A stretch of 64,000 nucleotides of DNA from UBA6183 sp943372215 (GTDB lineage Bacteria > Bacteroidota > Bacteroidia > UKL13-3). Shown in pieces: positions 36,770 to 45,687 of this stretch (its first letter is position 1; every line of letters starts with the position of its first letter). The notes beneath the pieces were generated by a model. That model was not told the DNA's origin. It saw only the letters and a list, made by a program, of their open reading frames with translations, and searched no databases. The DNA is taken from assembly GCA_943372215.1 (NCBI GenBank), contig CALRXU020000019.1, positions 1 to 64,000 of the forward strand, read 5' to 3'. The position numbers were made by a program, and so were the translations under genes.

Positions 36770-37369
36770 CTAATGTATCCTATCCGCTTTGGGAGTTAAG
36801 CGTTGCATAATTTCGGCTTCTCCATCCAATATTTCCTGCCAGCGTTTTTTAACATACTCTTCCCCTTTATATTCCTTGGCCAAATCAATAAAGGTGCGGT
36901 AGTGGCCTGCTTCGCTTACCATAAACTCATGGTAAAAAGTGCGTAAATCAGGGTCGTTTACATGCAACGATAATACCCTGAAACGCTCGCAACTGCGGGC
37001 CTCAATCATGGCCAACAACAATAAACGTTCAGCCACCTGCTCATTTCTATCCCCTCCGCGGGTAATCAACTTCATCAATTCATTTACATAAACGTCCTTA
37101 CGTTGTGCACCAAATTTAAAACCACGTTTTTCCAGTTCTTTTAACACTTTTCTAAAATGGCCCCACTCTTCTGCAACTATGGCCGTGCATTCCTTCACCA
37201 TTTTTTCCATTTCAGGGTATTGCACAATTAATGAAATACCTGTTGTGGCGGCCTTCTGCTCACAATAAGCATGATCAATTAAAACTTCTTCAATAGATTT
37301 TTCTGCTGCATTGGCCCAACGTGGGTCAGTAGCTAATTTTAGTCCTAACATTGGGGCAAATATAGCCAT
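36770..37369 (-). CDS. miaE: tRNA-(ms2io6A37) hydroxylase MiaE-like
   Basis: A 199-residue non-heme diiron protein of the MiaE family, hydroxylating the isopentenyl group of ms2i6A at position 37 of tRNA. The ferritin-like helices carry the expected ligands: IEEVLIDHAYCEQKAA, IVAEEWGHFRKV, LLAMIEARSCERF and FMVSEAGHYRTF, i.e. paired E and ExxH motifs. Length is close to the E. coli/Salmonella-type enzymes. It is divergent from yidC with 205 bases between the starts. Confidence 0.88.
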   Translation of the reverse strand: MAIFAPMLGLKLATDPRWANAAEKSIEEVLIDHAYCEQKAATTGISLIVQYPEMEKMVKECTAIVAEEWGHFRKVLKELEKRGFKFGAQRKDVYVNELMKLITRGGDRNEQVAERLLLLAMIEARSCERFRVLSLHVNDPDLRTFYHEFMVSEAGHYRTFIDLAKEYKGEEYVKKRWQEILDGEAEIMQRLTPKADRIH

Positions 37370-37534
37370 ATTTCGGTTTGAGGTGGTTGATGAATAGTTT
37401 GAAAGGATTAATCCTTGTGCAGTTTTTATGGTAATTTTTAACCATTTAATATAACTTAACCACTTGCCAAACAGCCATTCACCGAAAAAAGCGGTTGCGC
37501 CTGTTTAATTATAACTTACCTGTGCAAAAATCAT

Positions 37535-37542
37535 TACTTTTG
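37535..37542 (+). promoter_or_regulatory. Candidate -7 element upstream of yidC
   Basis: TACTTTTG matches TAnnTTTG, 32 bases before the yidC ATG in the divergent miaE-yidC spacer. No well-spaced -33 TTG was seen. Confidence 0.4.
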
Positions 37543-37574
37543 CACGCTGTTTTTAAAAGCACAACTTAAATAAC

Positions 37575-39395
37575 ATGGATAGAAATTCGATGATTGGCCT
37601 TGGGCTGATATTTGTGATTCTGGTAACTTTTGCATGGATTAACCAACCTAGTGATGCTGAACTTCAAGCAATTCAACATCAAAAAGATTCTATTATTAAA
37701 GTAAACCAGCAACAAGCTAGTATTGCCAGTGAACAACTTAGGTTAAAAGCCAAAACGGACAGCCTAAAACAAGCTGATACCAATGTCATAAAACAATCAT
37801 ACGGATCGTTTGCAGGCGCTGTAAATGGCAAAGAAACTTTTACCACCTTTGAAAACAAAGAATTGTTGCTTAGTGTAAGCAACTTGGGAGGTACCTTGAA
37901 AAAAGTTGCACTAAAGAACCACAAAAAATATGATGGTACTGAATTGTTGCTATTTGACGGTACCAACGAGGAGTTGAATTATTCCTTTAAAACCAATGAT
38001 GGTAAGTTAATTAACACGGGAGAGTTATATTTTACTCCGAAGTTGGCTGCCGATGGTAAAAGCTTAAGCATGGTTTTAACCGTTGGGCCAAACCAATACA
38101 TTGAACAGAAATATGCGTTTACCGACAATGATAATTTATTGGCGTACGAGTTTAACGTGGTTGGACTTGAAAAAACCATTGCGGCATCGAGCAATTTTAT
38201 TGACATGACCTGGGCTGCCAACATGAAACAGCAGGAAAAAAGCTTAGATGCAGAGTTGCGTACCACCACCATTTACTGGAAAACCAATACCGAAGAGCCT
38301 GATTACATTGCAGAAACTAAGGAAGAAACCAAGGATATTACAACACCTGTTAAATGGGTGTCGTTTAAACAACAGTATTTTAGTGCAAGTCTTATTGCCG
38401 ACAAAGAGTTTACAGGCGTTAAACTCACCACCAAAAACGACCCCTCTTTAAAATCCATTAAATTTTTAGACGCCAAATGCATTATTCCATACAGCCATAA
38501 AGCCAACGAGAGTTTTGCCATGAAGTTTTATTTTGGTGCCAACCATTACAAAACCTTGGCCAAACTAGATATTGAGCTGGAACGCATTGTGCCAATGGGC
38601 TGGGGTATTTTCCGTTGGGTAAACAAGTATTTAACCGTTAACGTATTTTATTTTTTAAGCCAATACATTGGTAGTTTCGGTTTAATCATTTTCTTACTGA
38701 CACTCATTGTTAAAACAATTCTATTTCCATTGGTTTATCGCTCGTACCTATCAACAGCTAAAATGCGTGTGCTAAAACCCGAAACAGATGTAATTAAGGA
38801 GAAGTATGGCGATGACATGGCCAAGGTGCAGCAAGAGAACATGAAAATCTACCGTCAGGCAGGAGTGAATCCACTTGGGGGCTGTATTCCGGTATTGCTG
38901 CAAATGCCCATTTTGGTTGCCATGTTCCAGTTTTTTCCAAGTGCGTTTGAGCTGCGCCAACAAGCCTTTTTATGGGCCAATGACTTAAGTACTTATGATA
39001 GTATTATGGAATTGGGCTTTAGCATTCCTGGATATGGTAGCCATGTGAGTTTGTTTGCAATACTCATGACGGTTTCTTCTATTGCTTTTGCTGTGTATAA
39101 CAGCGACCAAAGCGGCATGACGGGCCAAATGAAATGGATGAGTTATATCATGCCGGTGGTGTTTTTATTTGTATTAAACAGCTATTCTTCAGGGTTAAAT
39201 TACTATTACTTTGTAAGTAATTTGTTTACCATTGGCCAACAATTAATGATTAGGGGCTTTGTTGATGATAAAAAATTACATGCTGAAATACAGGAAAACA
39301 AAAAGAAACCTGTTAAGGTGAATAAATTTCAGCAGAAACTAGAAGAAATGGCAAAAGCCAAGGGCGTTGACCCCAAAACAATGAAAAAGAAATAA
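37575..39395 (+). CDS. yidC: Membrane protein insertase YidC
   Basis: A 606-residue insertase of the Gram-negative type. A first membrane helix (MIGLGLIFVILVTFAWI) is followed by a large periplasmic beta domain (about residues 60-340). The conserved five-helix core has FGLIIFLLTLIVKTILFPL, the GGCIPVLLQMPILVAMFQFF hairpin and helices to about residue 560. The C-terminal tail is Lys-rich, as expected for ribosome contact. YidC inserts inner-membrane proteins with or without SecYEG. Confidence 0.97.
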   Translation: MDRNSMIGLGLIFVILVTFAWINQPSDAELQAIQHQKDSIIKVNQQQASIASEQLRLKAKTDSLKQADTNVIKQSYGSFAGAVNGKETFTTFENKELLLSVSNLGGTLKKVALKNHKKYDGTELLLFDGTNEELNYSFKTNDGKLINTGELYFTPKLAADGKSLSMVLTVGPNQYIEQKYAFTDNDNLLAYEFNVVGLEKTIAASSNFIDMTWAANMKQQEKSLDAELRTTTIYWKTNTEEPDYIAETKEETKDITTPVKWVSFKQQYFSASLIADKEFTGVKLTTKNDPSLKSIKFLDAKCIIPYSHKANESFAMKFYFGANHYKTLAKLDIELERIVPMGWGIFRWVNKYLTVNVFYFLSQYIGSFGLIIFLLTLIVKTILFPLVYRSYLSTAKMRVLKPETDVIKEKYGDDMAKVQQENMKIYRQAGVNPLGGCIPVLLQMPILVAMFQFFPSAFELRQQAFLWANDLSTYDSIMELGFSIPGYGSHVSLFAILMTVSSIAFAVYNSDQSGMTGQMKWMSYIMPVVFLFVLNSYSSGLNYYYFVSNLFTIGQQLMIRGFVDDKKLHAEIQENKKKPVKVNKFQQKLEEMAKAKGVDPKTMKKK

Positions 39396-39413
39396 TACTT
39401 TTTCCAATTAAAG

Positions 39414-39449
39414 AAAACGCCCTTATGCAAGCACATAAGGGCGTTTTTA
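39414..39449 (+). terminator. Terminator after yidC
   Basis: AAAACGCCCTTATG pairs with CATAAGGGCGTTTT across CAAGCA, followed by a T-rich tail: a long, near-perfect intrinsic terminator. Confidence 0.93.
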
Positions 39450-39504
39450 TTTGATTATCAAGCTTAAATTTAAAAGTTGCAAAAGAAATGCCATAATATT
39501 AACC

Positions 39505-39512
39505 TACCTTTG
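39505..39512 (+). promoter_or_regulatory. Candidate -7 element for the cold-shock-domain gene
   Basis: TACCTTTG matches TAnnTTTG 42 bases upstream of the ATG. The nearest upstream TTG (39477-39479) is 25 bases away, longer than usual. Confidence 0.45.
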
Positions 39513-39554
39513 CACGCGGAGTAAATTGCTCCAGTTAATACAAACACAAAAACA

Positions 39555-40112
39555 ATGGGTAGATCGCAGGAAACATTTAGCAAAAAAGAAAACGAGCGTA
39601 AGAAAATAAAAAAGAGAAAAGATAAGGCTGAGAAGAAAGAAGAACGCAAAGCCAATTCCGATAAAGGAAAATCTTTTGAAGATATGCTTGCTTATGTTGA
39701 TGAAAATGGCAACCTGACAGCTACCCCTCCTGATCCTAAAAAGAAAAAAGTAATTATTACTGAAGATATTCAGATTGGTGTTTCAAGGCGCGTTGACGAG
39801 CCTGAAGAACTGGTAAAAAATGGCGTGGTAACTTTCTTTAACGAATCAAAAGGATACGGGTTTATTAAAAACCTACAAAATGGAGAAAGTGTTTTTGTAC
39901 ACATTAACAGCCTGAATGCACCCATTAAAGAAAATGATAAGGTTACTTACATGGTGGAAATGGGCCACAAAGGGCCTAATGCAGTGAATGTAAATCCCGC
40001 AGTACCTGTGCCTGTAGCGTCTAAAGTTCCTGCTGCAAAAGCACCAGTTGCGTCAATAGCACCAGAGCCAACTCCAGAAGCGCCAGAAACCCCAAGTCAG
40101 CCAGAAGCTTAA
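39555..40112 (+). CDS. Cold-shock-domain protein with basic N-terminal and Ala/Pro C-terminal extensions
   Basis: A 185-residue protein. A Lys/Arg/Glu-rich helical N terminus covers about residues 1-40 and a linker follows. The cold-shock domain spans about residues 96-150, with RNP1-like KGYGFIKN and RNP2-like SVFVHINSL. The tail is an Ala-Pro-Val-Glu-rich low-complexity region. The core is expected to bind single-stranded RNA or DNA. The basic extension may add nucleic-acid or ribosome contacts. Most bacterial CspA proteins are about 70 residues, so this is an enlarged form. It is monocistronic between the yidC terminator and a convergent phosphorylase gene. Confidence 0.88.
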   Translation: MGRSQETFSKKENERKKIKKRKDKAEKKEERKANSDKGKSFEDMLAYVDENGNLTATPPDPKKKKVIITEDIQIGVSRRVDEPEELVKNGVVTFFNESKGYGFIKNLQNGESVFVHINSLNAPIKENDKVTYMVEMGHKGPNAVNVNPAVPVPVASKVPAAKAPVASIAPEPTPEAPETPSQPEA

Positions 40113-40120
40113 TCTGTTTC

Positions 40121-40990
40121 CTAGTCCAATGTTATTTCCAGTACCTGCTTAATCGTCTGATCAACTATTGCTTCAGGGTTGCGGCTAAAGGTATGATTAA
40201 TTCTATTGGCCAATATGGCATTTACTGACAGGGCTTCGTGTCCAAGTAAAGAAGCCATACCATAGATACCAGCCGTTTCCATTTCAAAATTGGTAATGCG
40301 CTTGCCCAGTGCGTTCACCCTACTTAATTTCTCAATCAAATTGTCATATCTCCTTTCAGCACGCAACATGCGCCCTTGTGGGCCATAAAAACCACAACAA
40401 GTGGCTGTAATGCCTGTTGCAAAATGTGGGGTAAAGCGGTCTAATAAATTGGCGCCTGCTTTAAACAAATAAGGAGTGATAAAAAGTAAATCCAATTGCT
40501 CATCAATTGACGTAAGCAGGTTTGCGATTTCATCTGGTTCTTCATAATCATAAAACTGCATCAATCCATCCAGGCCCAAACCAAACGATGAAACTAGTAC
40601 ACTATCAACCGCTACATCAGCTTGCAGTGCCCCACTGGTGCCTATGCGCACAATGTTTAATGAGGTAAGCTCTTGTTTGATGGTTTTGGTGCTTAAATCA
40701 ACATTTACCAAAGCATCCAGTTCATTCATTACGATATCAATATTATCTGTGCCGATACCTGTGGAAATAACTGACAACCTTTTGTTGCCAATATATCCAG
40801 TGTGGGTTACAAACTCTCTTTTGCTTTTTTTTACTTCAATGCTATCAAAATGCTTAGACACATGCGGCACGCGATCTTGATCACCCACAAAAATAATGGT
40901 GTCGGCAATATCCTCTGGTAATAAATGCAGGTGATAAATGCTCCCATCAGGGTTCAGTATCAATTCACTTTCAGGTATTTGATTTTGCAT
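40121..40990 (-). CDS. Nucleoside phosphorylase (uridine-phosphorylase-like)
   Basis: A 289-residue member of the PNP/UDP family (NP-I fold). Visible blocks are FVGDQDRVPHVSKHF at the phosphate/purine pocket, VISTGIGTDNIDIVMNELDAL, RIGTSGALQADV and FEMETAGIYGMASLLGH, the ribose-binding Met-Glu motif. It is likely to phosphorolyse uridine or another nucleoside for salvage; the base specificity is not certain. It converges on the cold-shock gene (eight-base gap) and is divergent from the universal stress gene. Confidence 0.88.
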   Translation of the reverse strand: MQNQIPESELILNPDGSIYHLHLLPEDIADTIIFVGDQDRVPHVSKHFDSIEVKKSKREFVTHTGYIGNKRLSVISTGIGTDNIDIVMNELDALVNVDLSTKTIKQELTSLNIVRIGTSGALQADVAVDSVLVSSFGLGLDGLMQFYDYEEPDEIANLLTSIDEQLDLLFITPYLFKAGANLLDRFTPHFATGITATCCGFYGPQGRMLRAERRYDNLIEKLSRVNALGKRITNFEMETAGIYGMASLLGHEALSVNAILANRINHTFSRNPEAIVDQTIKQVLEITLD

Positions 40991-41024
40991 AAGCGGTTTT
41001 ATAATAATTAACTAATATCATATA

Positions 41025-41051
41025 TTGCATGGAACTCTAGCATTAAATTTG
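41025..41051 (+). promoter_or_regulatory. Possible promoter for the universal stress gene
   Basis: TAAATTTG at 41044-41051 matches TAnnTTTG; a TTG at 41025-41027 is 16 bases upstream, shorter than the typical 19-20. The -7 box lies 34 bases before the ATG. Confidence 0.4.
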
Positions 41052-41085
41052 CAGGAGTTAAAACATCAAACAAAAGTATATACTT

Positions 41086-41970
41086 ATGGAAACTACACAA
41101 AAAAATACCATGTTGGTACCGGTTGATTTTAGCGAAATTGCCATGAATGCCCTTGACCATGCCATACAGGTAGCCAAACATTTTAATAACGACCTTGCTT
41201 TATTGCATGTTTTTGAAGAAGCCTTTTTGAGCGCCATACTAAGTTTTGGCAAAAATGAACAACAAGCAGAACTAGCCAAAGAAGCCATGTTGGCACGTTT
41301 GCAAAAGCTGGCTGACGACATTAAACAGGAGCATGGCATACATTGTACTGTGCATGTAAGGACTGGTAAGTTATACAACATTGTAAACGAAGTAGTGGAA
41401 GAACTGCATTGTGATTCTGTTATTATGGGTTCAAATGGCGCATCAGGTTTAAGCCAGATTATTGGCAGCAACTCTTCACGAACCATTATCCATTGCAAAG
41501 TACCTGTTATTGTGGTTAAATCTAAACAAGCCTCAAATGTTTATAAAGACATTGTTTTCCCAATTGACTTAACCTTAGAGTCGCGTCAAAAAGTAAAATG
41601 GGCAATCCATTTGGGCAAGTCATACCAATCTACCATTCATTTGTTTTCCTTTAAAACACACGATGAATTATTAGACAACAAAATTAACGGAGGCTTACAT
41701 CAGGTAGAAAACATGCTGGCTGAAAACGGGGTAGCTTACACCACCCACATTGCTGAAAAGCTAGAAGGCAATTTTGCGGAAGAATCCATTAAATATGCTG
41801 AACAAATAAATGCAGATTTGTTAATGGTGATGACCCAAAGTGAAGACAAAGATTTTAGTGAGTTGGTATTTGGTACATATGCCCAACAATTGGTGAACAG
41901 CTCGCAAAAAATTCCGGTTATGTGCATTAATCCTGTTAAAACAGGTATTATTGGTGGTTGGGGAAATTAA
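41086..41970 (+). CDS. Tandem universal stress protein
   Basis: A 294-residue protein with two UspA-type domains. The first begins TMLVPVDFSEIAMNALDHAIQVAKHF and ends with the ATP-binding-type loop IMGSNGASGLSQIIGSNSSRTI followed by PVIVVK. The second begins IVFPIDLTLESRQKVKWAIHLGK and ends with GTYAQQLVNSSQKIPVMCI; its nucleotide loop is degenerate. USPs act in stress survival through unclear mechanisms. It is probably monocistronic with its own terminator at 41986. Confidence 0.92.
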   Translation: METTQKNTMLVPVDFSEIAMNALDHAIQVAKHFNNDLALLHVFEEAFLSAILSFGKNEQQAELAKEAMLARLQKLADDIKQEHGIHCTVHVRTGKLYNIVNEVVEELHCDSVIMGSNGASGLSQIIGSNSSRTIIHCKVPVIVVKSKQASNVYKDIVFPIDLTLESRQKVKWAIHLGKSYQSTIHLFSFKTHDELLDNKINGGLHQVENMLAENGVAYTTHIAEKLEGNFAEESIKYAEQINADLLMVMTQSEDKDFSELVFGTYAQQLVNSSQKIPVMCINPVKTGIIGGWGN

Positions 41971-41985
41971 TACAGCCACCTTTAT

Positions 41986-42018
41986 AAAGCCTGAGACCTA
42001 TGGTTTCGGGCTTTTTTT
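41986..42018 (+). terminator. Terminator after the universal stress gene
   Basis: AAAGCCTGAGACC pairs with GGTTTCGGGCTTT (G-T wobbles) around a TAT loop, followed by a T run. Confidence 0.88.
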
Positions 42019-42113
42019 ATGCAATAAGGTTAAAATCGCAAATCCTTAAACTTTATATCAATGAAGTGGTGGCTAAGTTTTAAATTCGCGTTCTTTTTTA
42101 ACAATTCGTTACT

Positions 42114-43796
42114 ATGACAGATCATAAAATTATATTCTCCATGGCTGGTGTAAGTAAAACTTACCCACCACAAAAACAAGTGCTTAAAAACATCTACCTC
42201 TCCTTTTTTTATGGTGCAAAAATAGGTGTGTTAGGCTTAAATGGCTCAGGTAAATCAAGCTTGTTGCGTATAATTGCCGGGCTTGATAAGAGCTTTCAAG
42301 GGGAAGTGGTGTTTGACAGCAAAAACTATAAAATTGGTTATTTAGAGCAAGAGCCAACGCTTGACGAAAGCAAAACGGTAATTGATGTGGTGAAAGAAGG
42401 CGTGGCTGAAACCATGGCTTTATTGGATGAATACAATTTGGTAAATGAATCCATGGGCTTACCTGAAAATTACGAAGATGGTGACAAAATGGAAAAGCTG
42501 ATGAACCGATCAGCTGAGTTGCAAGATAAAATTGATGCTGCCAACGCTTGGGAAATTGACACCACCTTGGAAAAAGCCATGGATGCCTTACGCTGCCCTG
42601 ACCCGGAAACACCCATTAGTGTGTTAAGTGGCGGTGAACGTAGGCGTGTGGCCTTATGCCGCTTGGTGTTAAGCAATCCTGATATATTGTTACTGGATGA
42701 ACCTACCAATCACTTAGACGCAGAATCAGTAGATTGGTTGGAACAATTTTTAAAGAACTTCCCAGGAACTGTTATTGCCGTTACCCACGATAGGTACTTT
42801 TTGGATAATGTAGCCGGTTGGATTTTGGAACTTGACCGCGGTGAAGGTATTCCATGGAAAGGTAATTACAGCAGTTGGTTAGAGCAAAAAGCCAACCGCT
42901 TAAAGGCAGAAGAAAAAGCAGAAGGTAAACGTGCGAAAGCATTGGAGCGCGAGCTTGAATGGGTACGCCAAGGACCTAAAGGCCGTCAGGCCAAACAAAA
43001 AGCAAGGCTTGGAGCTTACGATAAGTTGCTTAACGAAGAAACCAAAGAAAAAGAACAACAAATGGAGTTGTTTATACCGGCAGGGCCGCGCTTGGGTGAT
43101 GTAGTTATTGAAGCAACCAATGTGAGTAAGGCGTATGGTGATAAATTATTGTATGAAAACCTCAACTTTAATTTACCTCGTGGAGGTATTGTTGGGGTAA
43201 TTGGTCCGAATGGAGCAGGTAAAACAACCTTGTTTAAAATGATGATGGGTTTGGAAGAACCCAACAGCGGAAATTTTAAAGTGGGTGAAACGGTTAAAGT
43301 GGCTTATGTTGACCAAAGCCATAAAGACTTATTGCCAGAAAAAAGTGTGTTCGAAGTAATCAGCGGTGGTACAGAAACCATGTTGGTAGGCGGCAAACAA
43401 ATCAATGCCCGTGCTTACATCAGCAAATTTAATTTTGGTGGAAACGACCAAAGCAAAAAAGTTGGTGTGCTCAGTGGTGGAGAACGTAACCGTGTGCATT
43501 TGGCTATGACCTTAAAAGATGGCGGTAATTTGCTATTGCTGGATGAGCCTACCAATGATATTGATGTAAACACCTTGCGCTCTCTTGAAGAAGCCATTGA
43601 GAATTTCGCGGGTTGCGTGGTGGTTATTTCCCATGATAGGTGGTTTATTGACCGTATTGCCACACATATTTTAGCTTTTGAAGGAAACTCACAAGTGGTT
43701 TGGTTTGAAGGAAACTATAGCGATTACGAAGAGAATAAAAGACAACGTTTGGGCAACCACCAACCAACTCGGGTACGCTACAAAAAAATAGGGTAG
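42114..43796 (+). CDS. ettA: Energy-dependent translational throttle protein EttA (ABC-F)
   Basis: A 560-residue ABC-F protein with two ATPase cassettes and no membrane domain. The first has Walker A GLNGSGKSSLLRII, signature VLSGGERRRVALC and Walker B ILLLDEPTNHLDAES. The second has GPNGAGKTTLFKMM, LSGGERNRVHLA and LLLLDEPTNDID. An Arg/Lys-rich linker (RAKALERELEWVRQGPKGRQAKQKARL) matches the EttA P-site tRNA interaction motif. EttA gates entry of 70S complexes into elongation by ATP/ADP ratio. A bound hairpin at about 43857-43889 (CTAAAGCCG/CGGCTTAG) may aid termination. Confidence 0.95.
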   Translation: MTDHKIIFSMAGVSKTYPPQKQVLKNIYLSFFYGAKIGVLGLNGSGKSSLLRIIAGLDKSFQGEVVFDSKNYKIGYLEQEPTLDESKTVIDVVKEGVAETMALLDEYNLVNESMGLPENYEDGDKMEKLMNRSAELQDKIDAANAWEIDTTLEKAMDALRCPDPETPISVLSGGERRRVALCRLVLSNPDILLLDEPTNHLDAESVDWLEQFLKNFPGTVIAVTHDRYFLDNVAGWILELDRGEGIPWKGNYSSWLEQKANRLKAEEKAEGKRAKALERELEWVRQGPKGRQAKQKARLGAYDKLLNEETKEKEQQMELFIPAGPRLGDVVIEATNVSKAYGDKLLYENLNFNLPRGGIVGVIGPNGAGKTTLFKMMMGLEEPNSGNFKVGETVKVAYVDQSHKDLLPEKSVFEVISGGTETMLVGGKQINARAYISKFNFGGNDQSKKVGVLSGGERNRVHLAMTLKDGGNLLLLDEPTNDIDVNTLRSLEEAIENFAGCVVVISHDRWFIDRIATHILAFEGNSQVVWFEGNYSDYEENKRQRLGNHQPTRVRYKKIG

Positions 43797-44034
43797 ACAG
43801 TTTACAAGAACTGGTACGTCACATCATTGTAAAAAATTAATACCAACACTTAGTCGCTAAAGCCGATTTTCAGTTACAGCGGCTTAGTGTTGTTTCCTCT
43901 AAATAATGATTTCTCATTATGATGCGCCTGTTTTAAAGCGACTTGGCCCTTTGGGCAAGCATATCTTTTAACAGGTAGGTTAACTTAACCTTACTTCTTT
44001 CATTGCATAACACGTAAAGGCGAAGAGCTGGTTT

Positions 44035-44066
44035 TTTGTATTATCACTCTTGAATTGCTACATTTG
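44035..44066 (+). promoter_or_regulatory. Bacteroidota-type promoter ahead of the efflux region
   Basis: TTTG (44035-44038), 20 bases, then TACATTTG (44059-44066): a near-ideal -33/-7 pair. It lies just before the GTG start of the small cysteine-rich gene and could also drive the RND operon. Confidence 0.75.
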
Positions 44067-44078
44067 CACCCTGAAAAA

Positions 44079-44468
44079 GTGAATATCAAGCATAAACATA
44101 TCCATTTAAGTTTAAGACTAACCTGGTCATTTTTGGCCATAGTAATGGTTGTGCTTGGCATTGGCAGGCAAATGACTAATGGGCTAATTAAAGCAGAAGC
44201 AGATGATTGTTTTGTAACCTGTGTTGCAAAAGAACTTTTTGCCGAGTTACCCTGCGATAATGAGCCTGCTGATCAGAATAGCAGCAACGAATCCACTGAA
44301 AATAAGTTTGTTGATTTCGAAGAAGAAATGGATGACTGTCACCCCACCTTTGGTTCTGGGCTAAAAGAAAGTCAACAAGGCATTATTGCCGATTGCTTAA
44401 TAGATTACGAAGAACAACACCCATTGCTTTTTCATCCTGAGGCTACCACCCCACCGCCTAAGGCTTAA
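44079..44468 (+). CDS. Unknown small secreted or membrane-anchored cysteine-rich protein preceding the RND operon
   Basis: About 129 residues from GTG 44079. The frame opens at TTG 44055, but the promoter -7 box overlaps that region. A His-rich start (KHKHIHLSLR) leads into one hydrophobic segment (WSFLAIVMVVLGIG), then an acidic region with several cysteines (DDCFVTC, LPCD, DDCHPTF, ADC) and a tail ending HPEATTPPPKA. I recognise no family. The single N-terminal helix and Cys pattern suggest an exported protein that might bind metal or form disulfides, but this is inference. It lies about 100 bases upstream of the efflux genes on the same strand. Confidence 0.5.
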   Translation: MNIKHKHIHLSLRLTWSFLAIVMVVLGIGRQMTNGLIKAEADDCFVTCVAKELFAELPCDNEPADQNSSNESTENKFVDFEEEMDDCHPTFGSGLKESQQGIIADCLIDYEEQHPLLFHPEATTPPPKA

Positions 44469-44572
44469 ACATTTTCTTCTTTTTTTTAGCTTTTAACGTG
44501 TCCGATTTAGCGGATGCTTTTGGCGTTGGCTTTTAGTCCAATCCAATTCAACTTATCAATATTTATTTATCA

Positions 44573-45685
44573 ATGATTAAAATAGTAAGGCTATTCAGTA
44601 TGGCTGCTGTAATGGCAGCTTGTGGTACAAACAATAAAAACAATCAGGAACTCAGTAAATTCCTCGTCACCAGTCCACTTGTTATGGACACCAATTATGT
44701 AAGTGAATATGTTACGGATATTCACTCCATTCAGAATGTGGAATTGCGCACCAAAATTAAGGGGCACTTGGAAAGTATTTATGTGGACGAAGGAGCTTCC
44801 GTAAAGGCGGGGCAATTGCTTTTTAGTATTAGTAAGGAAGCATTTAATTTGGAATTACTGAAAGCACAGGCAAAACTAAAATCGGCCATTGCTGAGCTAA
44901 AAATAGATCAACTGGCGCTGGAGAATGTAAAAAAGCTGCATGAAAAAAACATCGTTTCAAAAACCGAATTAGAAAAAGCAGATGCTCTAGTTGATGCTGC
45001 CAATGCAAAAATTGAAGAGGCAAAATCTGAGGTGCAAAGTGCTAAACTAAATTTATCTTTTGCAGATATTAGGGCTCCGTTTGATGGGATTATTGATCGT
45101 ATCCCTTTTAAAAAGGGCAGCATGATTGATGAGGGTTCCCTGTTAACAACCATCTCAAACAACAAGGAGGTGTTTGCTTATTTTAATGTTTCTGAAAAGG
45201 AATACCTAAAAATCAGGTCACAAAAAGCATCTTTAGAGAAGAATAAAATCACCCTTTTATTGGCGGATAATAAACCACACCAATATAAGGGTACTATTGA
45301 AACCATTGACGGAGAGTTTGATAAAAGCACAGGAAATATTGCTTTCAGGGCAAAGTTTCCCAATCCAGAAATCTTGCTCAGGCACGGCTCAAGTGGGAAA
45401 GTACAAATCATTAATGAAATTGAGCAAGCGTTAATCATCCCTCAAAAATCAACTTTTGAGATACAAGATAAGTACTATGTATTTGTAGTTGATTCCAATA
45501 ATACGGTGCGGGCCAAAAACATTGTTGTTAAACAAAGCTTACCGCATTTGTATGTGATAGAACAAAACCTTTCAGTGCATGATAGGCTCATTTTTGAAGG
45601 CATTCAAAATGTGAAAGACGGAGACAAAATAACAGTAGAGTTTGTTCCCTTAAAACAGATTATTTCAACATATAATGCCCAATAA
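44573..45685 (+). CDS. RND efflux periplasmic adaptor subunit (HlyD/AcrA-like lipoprotein)
   Basis: A 370-residue membrane-fusion protein. The lipoprotein signal is FSMAAVMAAC (Cys17). A lipoyl-like domain (VELRTKIKGHLESIYVDEGASVKAGQLLFSI) is split by an alpha-helical hairpin (about residues 95-160) and re-forms at LSFADIRAPFDGIIDRIPFKKGSMIDEGSLL. Beta-barrel and membrane-proximal domains follow. It bridges the inner-membrane pump and the outer-membrane channel. It is the first of three efflux genes with gaps of 2 and 11 bases. Confidence 0.93.
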   Translation: MIKIVRLFSMAAVMAACGTNNKNNQELSKFLVTSPLVMDTNYVSEYVTDIHSIQNVELRTKIKGHLESIYVDEGASVKAGQLLFSISKEAFNLELLKAQAKLKSAIAELKIDQLALENVKKLHEKNIVSKTELEKADALVDAANAKIEEAKSEVQSAKLNLSFADIRAPFDGIIDRIPFKKGSMIDEGSLLTTISNNKEVFAYFNVSEKEYLKIRSQKASLEKNKITLLLADNKPHQYKGTIETIDGEFDKSTGNIAFRAKFPNPEILLRHGSSGKVQIINEIEQALIIPQKSTFEIQDKYYVFVVDSNNTVRAKNIVVKQSLPHLYVIEQNLSVHDRLIFEGIQNVKDGDKITVEFVPLKQIISTYNAQ

Positions 45686-45687
45686 CC

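Noticed and set aside
41058..41498. 146-codon minus-strand frame opposite the universal stress gene
   Set aside because: Shadow of a clear UspA domain; Cys/Ser/Met-rich and without homology signals.
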